Positions 5,783-10,792 of a stretch of DNA of 10,792 bases are shown one piece after another. Made by a program: the position numbers and the translations under genes. Each line of letters opens with the position of its first letter. The first letter of the stretch is position 1. The notes beneath the pieces are model-generated. The model was not told the origin of the DNA, searched no databases, and worked only from the letters and a program-made list of their open reading frames with translations. The stretch covers positions 1 through 10,792 of the forward strand of contig DAOVWR010000035.1 in the NCBI GenBank assembly GCA_030636545.1. Reading direction: 5' to 3'. The stretch comes from Mycoplasmatota bacterium (GTDB lineage Bacteria > Bacillota_I > Bacilli_A > Izemoplasmatales > Izemoplasmataceae).

Positions 5783-7273
5783 GTGGAACAAATCAGTAAA
5801 TTTAAAGAAATGTTAATGAAACAAAAAGCATATGGATATGTATTAAATTTGGCAGGATGGGATTCTAATACTGAAGCCCCACGAGGAGCTTTTGCAAGAA
5901 GAGCAGAAATGCTAGGTGTAATAAGCGGTGAATTATTTGAACTTAACACAAGTGAAGAGTATCAAGAAGTAGTATATGGCTTATTCAAGAAATTTAACGA
6001 ACTTGATGATATTACTCAAAGAGAGATCAAGAAAGCTAAAAAGGATTTAGATAAAATAATTAAGATTCCAAAAAATGAATTTGTTGAATATAATAAATTG
6101 ATTAATCTTTCACAATTGGTTTGGGAAGATGCGAAAGCTAATAATGATTTTAATGCATTCAAAGGTAATCTAGAAAAAATTGTTGCATTTACTAAGAAAT
6201 TTGTCGATTATTATAAAATTGATGATCATCCATATAATGTACTTTTAGATGGATTTGAAGATGGAATGTCAATGAAAGAATACGATGAGTTCTTTAATAC
6301 ATTAAAAGAAGATTTAGTACCATTTGTTAAAGAGGTATTAAATAGTGGTAAAGTACTAAATGATGCGTTTATAACTGATTTCTATCCTAGAGAAAAACAA
6401 AAAGAATTTGCTGAGTACTTAATTGATGTTTTAGCATTTAATAGGGACAATGGTCTTATGAAGGAAAGTGTACACCCATTTACATGGAATACTCATAGTA
6501 CCGATGTTCGCTTTACTACAAGATATTTAGAAGACTTTATGTTTAGTTCGATTTTTGCAGCAATTCACGAGTTAGGACACGCTACTTATGAACAACAAAT
6601 TGATCCTAAATGGGATGATACGTATCTAGATGGCGGGACTTCAATGGGAATTCATGAGTCTCAATCACGTTTTTATGAAAATATTATTGGTCGAAGTTTA
6701 GAGTTTTGGGAAGTTCATTATCCTAAACTTAAAGAAATATTCCCAGAACAACTTAAAAATGTATCGTTAGATGATTTTTATCGTGGAGTAAATAAAGTTG
6801 AAGCTTCATTTGTTAGAGTAGAGGCAGATGAGTTAACTTATTCATTACATATTATGATCAGATATGAAATAGAAAGAATGCTATTTTCAGATGAAGTCAA
6901 AGTTGAAGATTTACCAGAGATATGGAATGAAAAAATGGTGGAATATCTTGGAATAGAGCCATCAAACGACACTGAAGGTGTTCTTCAAGATGTTCACTGG
7001 AGTGTTGGAATGTTTGGATATTTTCCAACTTATGCACTTGGAAGTGCTTATGCTGCACAATTCTATTACACTATGAAAAAGGATCTAAATATTGAAGAAA
7101 TAGTAAAAGCAAATGAGATTAAAACAATCAATAACTGGCTTAAAGAGAAAATTCACCAATATGGTGGGAGTAAAACACCAAAAGAATTATTAGTTGAAGT
7201 TACTGGTGAAGAATTTAATCCTAAGTATTATATACAATTATTGAAAGATAAATATGGTAAGCTATACCTATAG
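5783..7273 (+). CDS. M32-family (Taq-type) metallocarboxypeptidase
   Basis: Zinc-dependent carboxypeptidase that removes C-terminal residues from peptides, probably in cytoplasmic peptide turnover. From the GTG at 5783 it is 496 residues, typical for family M32. Visible in order: HPF (231-233), DVRFT (241-245), the zinc-binding HELGH (262-266), HESQ (291-294) supplying the third zinc ligand, and GVLQDVHW (399-406). These are the family's characteristic motifs, and all catalytic positions are intact. There is no signal peptide or membrane segment, in keeping with a cytoplasmic location. It appears monocistronic, with its own extended -10 promoter and a strong terminator downstream. Neighbours give no hint of a special substrate. 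Confidence 0.97.
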   Translation: MEQISKFKEMLMKQKAYGYVLNLAGWDSNTEAPRGAFARRAEMLGVISGELFELNTSEEYQEVVYGLFKKFNELDDITQREIKKAKKDLDKIIKIPKNEFVEYNKLINLSQLVWEDAKANNDFNAFKGNLEKIVAFTKKFVDYYKIDDHPYNVLLDGFEDGMSMKEYDEFFNTLKEDLVPFVKEVLNSGKVLNDAFITDFYPREKQKEFAEYLIDVLAFNRDNGLMKESVHPFTWNTHSTDVRFTTRYLEDFMFSSIFAAIHELGHATYEQQIDPKWDDTYLDGGTSMGIHESQSRFYENIIGRSLEFWEVHYPKLKEIFPEQLKNVSLDDFYRGVNKVEASFVRVEADELTYSLHIMIRYEIERMLFSDEVKVEDLPEIWNEKMVEYLGIEPSNDTEGVLQDVHWSVGMFGYFPTYALGSAYAAQFYYTMKKDLNIEEIVKANEIKTINNWLKEKIHQYGGSKTPKELLVEVTGEEFNPKYYIQLLKDKYGKLYL

Positions 7274-7292
7274 AAAATGGCACAATAAAAGC

Positions 7293-7327
7293 AAAAGATA
7301 ATCATCAATTGATGATTATCTTTTTTT
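7293..7327 (+). terminator. Strong intrinsic terminator after the M32 gene
   Basis: AAAAGATAATCATC (7293-7306) pairs perfectly with 7311-7324 around an AATT loop: a 14-bp uninterrupted stem followed by a T-run reaching 7327. The opposite strand has a weaker T-rich tract (TTTTGCTTTTA), so it may act in both directions, although both flanking genes are on the plus strand. Confidence 0.92.
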
Positions 7328-7358
7328 AGATTAGACTATATCATATATAATTTAATAA

Positions 7359-7367
7359 TGATATAAT
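7359..7367 (+). promoter_or_regulatory. Extended -10 promoter of the flavin reductase-folD-purB operon
   Basis: TG-A-TATAAT is a perfect extended -10 ending 19 nt before the TTG start, with no convincing -35. It follows a strong terminator, so a new transcript must begin here. Confidence 0.62.
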
Positions 7368-7372
7368 GTATT

Positions 7373-7378
7373 AGGAGG
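7373..7378 (+). promoter_or_regulatory. Ribosome-binding site supporting the TTG start
   Basis: AGGAGG lies 8 nt before the TTG at 7387. The next in-frame ATG (codon 14) has no comparable site, so the TTG is preferred. Confidence 0.85.
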
Positions 7379-7386
7379 CGATTAGA

Positions 7387-7902
7387 TTGTATACAGATAT
7401 TAAATTTAATGAATACGCTGACAAAATGCTTAATCAACTTACGAAAGGTGTTTTTATGACAACTAAAAAGGGCGATAAAGTAAATACAATGACTATCGCT
7501 TGGGGTTCTATTAGTTTTGTCTGGGGAAAACCAATTTTTATAGCCTTTGTAAGATACACTAGAGATACTTATCAAATGGTTGAACATGCTGATGAATTTA
7601 CAATCAGTATACCGCTTAATATAGACCTTAAAAAGGAACTAGGATATTGTGGTTCGAAATCAGGAAGAGATTATGATAAGATTAAAGAGTGTGATTTAAA
7701 ATTAAGAGATGCAAGAGTAATTAATACTCCAATTCTAGAGGATTGTGAGATGCATTATGAATGTAAAGTAATTTATAAACAAGCTTTGGAACCAGGAAAC
7801 ATACTACAGTCTGTAAAAGATAGATATTATAATACAAATAATTATCATGTAGTTTATTATGGAGAAATAGTAGATTCATACTTAATAAAAGGAGAAGAAT
7901 AA
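7387..7902 (+). CDS. Flavin-reductase-like (FMN-binding split-barrel) family protein
   Basis: 171 residues resembling the flavin reductase-like family, which binds FMN in a split beta-barrel and either reduces flavin with NAD(P)H or acts as a small flavoprotein. Characteristic pieces are KGVFMTTKKGDKVNTMTIAW near the N-terminus, WGKPIFIAFVRYTRDTY, EFTISIPL, and the GYCGSKSGRDYDK loop, followed by LEDCEMHYECK. No signal peptide or membrane helix is seen. It starts at TTG behind a strong ribosome-binding site and overlaps folD by one base (TAATG), so it is coupled to folate metabolism genes. Its true substrate is unknown, and the context does not settle whether it is a reductase or an electron carrier. 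Confidence 0.9.
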   Translation: MYTDIKFNEYADKMLNQLTKGVFMTTKKGDKVNTMTIAWGSISFVWGKPIFIAFVRYTRDTYQMVEHADEFTISIPLNIDLKKELGYCGSKSGRDYDKIKECDLKLRDARVINTPILEDCEMHYECKVIYKQALEPGNILQSVKDRYYNTNNYHVVYYGEIVDSYLIKGEE

Positions 7903-8753
7903 TGGGAGAAATTATTAGTGGAAAAGAATTATCAAAAGAAGTTAGAGAAGAAGTAAGATTAGAAGTTGAGAGTTTAAAAGCTACTTATGGAGCTGTTCCC
8001 CATCTTGTAGTTGTACTAGTAGGAAATGATCCAGCTAGTGAATCGTATGTAAAAGCTAAAAAAAGAGCATGTTTAAGAGCAGGAATGGATAGTACTATAA
8101 TTAGGAAAGAATCTGACATCTCAGAAGAAGAATTAATAAGCATTATCGATGGATTAAATGCTGATAAAGGAGTTCATGGAATATTAGTACAATTACCGAT
8201 TCCAAAACATATTAATGAAGATAAAATTATTGATGCAATTTCAATAGAAAAAGATGTTGATGGATTCCATCCATTAAATGTTGCTTATATGCATTTAGGA
8301 AGACCTTGTATTTTACCAGCAACTCCTAAAGGAATTATGACAATGCTAAAAAGTAAAAATATTGATTTAAAAGGTAAAGATGCATTAATCATTGGTAGAA
8401 GTAATTTAGTAGGAAAGCCTGCTGCTATGTTATTAATGGGACAACACGCAACGGTACAAATTGCTCATTCAAGAACACAAAATTTAAAAGAAAAATGTCT
8501 TCAAGCAGACATCATTGTTGCTGCTGTAGGTAGAGCACATACTGTTACTAAAGATATGGTTAAGCCTGGTGCTGTTATTATTGATGTTGGAGTAAATAGA
8601 GTTGATGGAAAACTTATTGGAGACTGTGATTTTGATGATCTTAAAGACATTGCATCATTCATTACACCTGTACCTGGTGGAGTTGGACCTATGACAATAA
8701 CTTCTTTATTACAAAATACAATAGAATGCTTTAAAGGAATTATTCAAAAATGA
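7902..8753 (+). CDS. folD: Bifunctional methylene-THF dehydrogenase / methenyl-THF cyclohydrolase
   Basis: Interconverts 5,10-methylene-, 5,10-methenyl- and 10-formyl-tetrahydrofolate with NAD(P). It has 283 residues, the usual length. Tyr49 and the catalytic Lys53 lie in the YxxxK motif, Gln97 in VQLPIP, Asp120 in KDVDGFHPLN, the dinucleotide-binding loop at GRSNLVGKP (165-173), and the signature PVPGGVGPMT at 256-265. All catalytic residues are present. AAAAGGAG (7887-7894) precedes the ATG, which shares one base with the upstream stop. The downstream end overlaps purB by ATGA. With fhs upstream, this completes formate-to-methylene-THF conversion, and the 10-formyl-THF branch supplies purine synthesis. 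Confidence 0.99.
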   Translation: MGEIISGKELSKEVREEVRLEVESLKATYGAVPHLVVVLVGNDPASESYVKAKKRACLRAGMDSTIIRKESDISEEELISIIDGLNADKGVHGILVQLPIPKHINEDKIIDAISIEKDVDGFHPLNVAYMHLGRPCILPATPKGIMTMLKSKNIDLKGKDALIIGRSNLVGKPAAMLLMGQHATVQIAHSRTQNLKEKCLQADIIVAAVGRAHTVTKDMVKPGAVIIDVGVNRVDGKLIGDCDFDDLKDIASFITPVPGGVGPMTITSLLQNTIECFKGIIQK

Positions 8754-10042
8754 TTGAACGTTACCGTAGAGAATTAATGCATAAACTATATTCAGAAGAT
8801 AGTAAATTTAGCTCTCTTTTAAAAGTAGAGTTATTTAGTTTAGAAGCCTGGAGTTTACTTAAAATAATACCTACGGAAGACGTCGAAAAAATCAAGAAAA
8901 ACGCTAAATTCAGCGTGAAACGCATAAAAGAACTAGAACAAGTTACACGACACGATATCGTTGCATTTACTAGAAATATTAGTGAGTACTTAGGTGAAGA
9001 AAAGAAGTGGGTTCATTACGGATTAACATCAACTGATGTTGTTGATACAGCTAATGGATATATCTTCAAACAAGCCAATGATATTTTATGGAATGATTTA
9101 CTAGAATTTCAAAGAGTTTTAAAGAAACAAGCTATTAAATATAAAAATACACCATGTATTGGAAGAACACATGGTGTACACGCAGATATTACATCTTTTG
9201 GCTTAAAATGGGCATTATGGTATGATGAGTTTAACCGTCATCTTAGTAGATTTGCTCAAATAAGAAAAGAAGTAGAAATTGGTAAAATAAGTGGTGCTGT
9301 TGGTAATCATGCAAATACACCACCATTTGTTCAAGATTATGTTTGTGAGAAACTAGGAATTGCTTCAGCTAATATCTCAACACAAGTATTACAACGAGAT
9401 AGACATGCTAATTATATGGCTGAGATAGCTTTAATAGGGGCTAGTTTAGATAAAATTGCTGTAGAAATTAGACATCTCCAAAGAACCGAGATTAGAGAAG
9501 TTGAAGAACTATTTAGAAAAGGGCAAAAAGGTTCTAGTGCTATGCCACATAAAAGAAATCCAATTTCTTCTGAAAACATTTCAGGTTGTTCACGTGTTTT
9601 AAGAGGATATATGGTTAGTTCTTATGAAAATATTCCTTTATGGCACGAAAGAGATATATCACATTCATCAGTTGAAAGAATAATAATTCCTGATGCAGTT
9701 ATGTTATTGGATTATATGTTGAATAGATACAAAAAAGTACTTGATAATTTAACAGTATTTGAAGAACGAATGTTGCAAAATATTTACCTTACAAACGGAG
9801 TTATTTTTTCACAAAGAGTACTTACAAAGCTTATAGACAAAGGGCTTTCTCGTGAAAAATCATATGATACTATTCAATCACTTGCTATGATTAGTTTTAA
9901 TAATGATATTAGTTTTAAAGGATTACTTTTAAAAGATAAAACAATCCTTGAACATATAAACAATAGGGAATTAAATGAACTGTTTAAAATAGAATATTTT
10001 TTAAGAAATGTTGATGAAATATATAAAAGAGTAGGAATTTAA
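8750..10042 (+). CDS. purB: Adenylosuccinate lyase
   Basis: Fumarase/aspartase-superfamily enzyme that eliminates fumarate from SAICAR in purine synthesis and from adenylosuccinate in AMP synthesis. It has 430 residues, matching the Bacillus-type tetrameric enzyme. His68 in TRHDIVAFTR, His89 and TSTD (93-96) in WVHYGLTSTD, His141 in GRTHGVHA, and the superfamily signature GSSAMPHKRNP (261-271) with Lys268 and Glu275 all fall at the numbering I recall for the Bacillus subtilis enzyme. WHERDISHSS follows at 298-307. AAAGGA at 8733-8738 lies 11 nt ahead of the ATG, within folD, and the start overlaps the folD stop by 4 nt. No other pur genes are present here, so purB sits with folate genes rather than in a full pur operon. 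Confidence 0.98.
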   Translation: MIERYRRELMHKLYSEDSKFSSLLKVELFSLEAWSLLKIIPTEDVEKIKKNAKFSVKRIKELEQVTRHDIVAFTRNISEYLGEEKKWVHYGLTSTDVVDTANGYIFKQANDILWNDLLEFQRVLKKQAIKYKNTPCIGRTHGVHADITSFGLKWALWYDEFNRHLSRFAQIRKEVEIGKISGAVGNHANTPPFVQDYVCEKLGIASANISTQVLQRDRHANYMAEIALIGASLDKIAVEIRHLQRTEIREVEELFRKGQKGSSAMPHKRNPISSENISGCSRVLRGYMVSSYENIPLWHERDISHSSVERIIIPDAVMLLDYMLNRYKKVLDNLTVFEERMLQNIYLTNGVIFSQRVLTKLIDKGLSREKSYDTIQSLAMISFNNDISFKGLLLKDKTILEHINNRELNELFKIEYFLRNVDEIYKRVGI

Positions 10043-10050
10043 ATTTAAAC

Positions 10051-10062
10051 AAAAGGAGTGAT
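10051..10062 (+). promoter_or_regulatory. Ribosome-binding site supporting a TTG start
   Basis: AAAAGGAGTGAT closely matches the extended anti-Shine-Dalgarno complement and lies just before the TTG at 10067. The same 12 bases precede the GTG start at 5783. No promoter is seen in the 24 nt after purB, so the gene is probably the last of that operon. Confidence 0.8.
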
Positions 10063-10066
10063 GTAG

Positions 10067-10711
10067 TTGAAAATAATAAGAATAATAATAAGTGTATTAA
10101 TACCTTTCTTTCTATTAATTCTTTTCGCATCACTTTTAACTACAAAACCATATCTTCAACTTTCAAAAGGGCTTTATGAATCTCATGAAGATGTTTATTT
10201 TGATCACGATTATGCAATAGAGAGAATTGCTGGTTATTTAAATTATCGATATGATGATCTTGAGTTTGGGCTTAATGAATTAGATGATGTTAATGTAATA
10301 ATGAGAGATACTGAAATCAGCCATATGGTAGATGTGAAAAACCTCTATACAACATTGAAAATCAGTGCGCTTATATCGCTAGTTATAGCGGTATCACTAT
10401 CGTATTTGCTTTATAAGAAGGATTATGATGAGTTTTATAAAACTTATAAAAATATCTATTTCGGACCAATGTTTTTTGTAATGTTTTTAGGAGCATCATT
10501 TATTATCAATTTTGATGGAGCATTCACAGTTTTCCATAAGATATTTTTTACAAATGATGATTGGCTTCTATATACGACGGATGTTTTAATAATTCTATTA
10601 CCACAAAACTTCTGGATGATAAGCGGAACAATTATTTTAGTGCTGTTTTCTTTATCGTTAGGACTAATCTATTATCTAAATGAGAAACTAAATAATAAAA
10701 GGAATTCCTAA
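10067..10711 (+). CDS. TIGR01906/DUF1461-family integral membrane protein
   Basis: 214 residues with four predicted membrane helices (about 3-25, 95-116, 132-149 and 184-203). A roughly 65-residue hydrophilic region between the first two is likely extracytoplasmic. Family-like features are the pattern HMVDVKNLY (86-94) before helix 2 and the stretch FHKIFFTNDDW (156-166) followed by TDVLIILLP (171-179). The molecular function is unknown across this family. It starts at TTG behind a strong ribosome-binding site, 24 nt after purB. Its last 27 codons form one arm of a long inverted repeat, the other arm being the 3' end of a convergent, nearly identical gene (see 10713-10792). The stop codon lies inside the palindrome. 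Confidence 0.85.
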   Translation: MKIIRIIISVLIPFFLLILFASLLTTKPYLQLSKGLYESHEDVYFDHDYAIERIAGYLNYRYDDLEFGLNELDDVNVIMRDTEISHMVDVKNLYTTLKISALISLVIAVSLSYLLYKKDYDEFYKTYKNIYFGPMFFVMFLGASFIINFDGAFTVFHKIFFTNDDWLLYTTDVLIILLPQNFWMISGTIILVLFSLSLGLIYYLNEKLNNKRNS

Positions 10712-10735
10712 GTTAGGAATTCCTTTTATTATTTA
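10697..10735. terminator. Hairpin at the palindrome centre, possible shared bidirectional terminator
   Basis: AAAAGGAATTCC (10697-10708) pairs with GGAATTCCTTTT (10716-10727), followed by a T-rich but interrupted tract (ATTATTTA). By symmetry it serves either direction. Both stop codons lie in the loop-proximal part. The T-tract is weaker than that at 7327, so efficiency is uncertain. Confidence 0.6.
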
Positions 10736-10792
10736 GTTTCTCATTTAGAAAATAGATTAGTCCGAGTGACAAAGAAAATAACACTAAAATAA
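10713..10792 (-). CDS. 3' end of a second, convergent TIGR01906/DUF1461-type gene (cut by window edge)
   Basis: Read on the minus strand, the last 25 complete codons and a TAA stop (10713-10715) match the C-terminus of the membrane protein at 10067-10711 with one change: Tyr203 becomes Phe. Seven bases differ; six lie in four synonymous codons (Leu CTG/TTA, Leu TTA/TTG, Ser TCG/TCA, Leu TTA/CTC). This pattern indicates selection on an expressed protein, so I call it a real paralogue whose body lies beyond the right edge. The two stop codons are one base apart. A pseudogene remnant is possible only if the rest is broken, which cannot be seen here. Confidence 0.75.
   Translation of the reverse strand, partial: ILVLFSLSLGLIYFLNEKLNNKRNS

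Larger units (their letters stand above)
10632..10792. repeat. Long inverted repeat joining two convergent gene ends
   Basis: Two 80-base arms (10632-10711 and 10713-10792) around a single unpaired G at 10712. By hand pairing, 73 of 80 positions are complementary. The inner 37 bp (10675-10711 against 10713-10749) are perfect, and the seven mismatches fall at 10674, 10660, 10658, 10657, 10654, 10645 and 10643. The right arm is still pairing where the window stops, so the full repeat may be longer. Confidence 0.95.

Noticed and set aside
7293..7327. The 32-nt perfect palindrome as a regulator operator or mobile-element end
   Set aside because: Its position right after a stop and the following T-run are fully explained by an intrinsic terminator.
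8750..8753. TGA read as tryptophan (Mycoplasma code)
   Set aside because: TGA ends folD, aroA and tyrA at the expected family lengths, and Trp positions in PurB and M32 use TGG.
10632..10792. Terminal inverted repeat of an insertion sequence
   Set aside because: The arms are coding sequence of a non-transposase membrane protein meeting tail to tail, with no transposase and no target duplication visible.

Overview
The window is AT-rich, gene-dense DNA. It looks like a low-GC Gram-positive bacterium, either Bacillota or a Mollicutes relative such as Acholeplasma, Izemoplasma or Haloplasma types. The evidence is strong Shine-Dalgarno sequences (AAAGGAGG, AAAGGAGTGAT), AT-rich codons, intrinsic terminators, a Bacillus-like PurB and clostridial-type Fhs and EPSP synthase. 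TGA is used as a stop (tyrA, aroA, folD), so the code is standard and typical Mycoplasma is excluded. The species cannot be named from the sequence. No stretch longer than about 155 bases lacks a gene, and I see no tRNA, rRNA, CRISPR array or transposase.

Layout. (1) 1-2513, minus strand: a tightly packed aromatic amino acid operon read tyrA, aroA, aroB, with aroB cut by the left edge. (2) 2514-2667: a divergent promoter region with a cre-like site. (3) 2668-4341, plus: fhs (formate-tetrahydrofolate ligase) with its own terminator. (4) 4376-5729, plus: a PadR-family regulator overlapping by 56 nt a HAAS/DUF1700-toastrack/DUF4097 protein, behind a promoter that holds an inverted-repeat operator. 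(5) 5783-7273, plus: an M32 metallocarboxypeptidase followed by a 14-bp perfect hairpin terminator. (6) 7387-10711, plus: an operon of a flavin-reductase-like protein, folD, purB and a TIGR01906/DUF1461 membrane protein. (7) 10713-10792, minus: the 3' end of a second, convergent copy of the membrane-protein gene.

How the genes work together. Fhs and FolD are successive steps that load formate onto tetrahydrofolate and interconvert 10-formyl-, methenyl- and methylene-THF. 10-formyl-THF feeds purine synthesis, where PurB acts twice. The aro/tyrA operon supplies the shikimate route and the tyrosine branch. The PadR-HAAS-toastrack pair is a probable stress-sensing regulatory unit, here without a membrane anchor.

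The most striking observation is at the right edge. The membrane-protein gene meets a diverged copy of its own 3' end, tail to tail, one base apart, forming a long palindrome. Six of the seven mismatching bases are synonymous, so the second copy appears to be a selected gene rather than an artefact. Three promoters also share an identical compact architecture, TGNTAYAAT followed by exactly 19 nt to the start codon, which implies very short 5' leaders.
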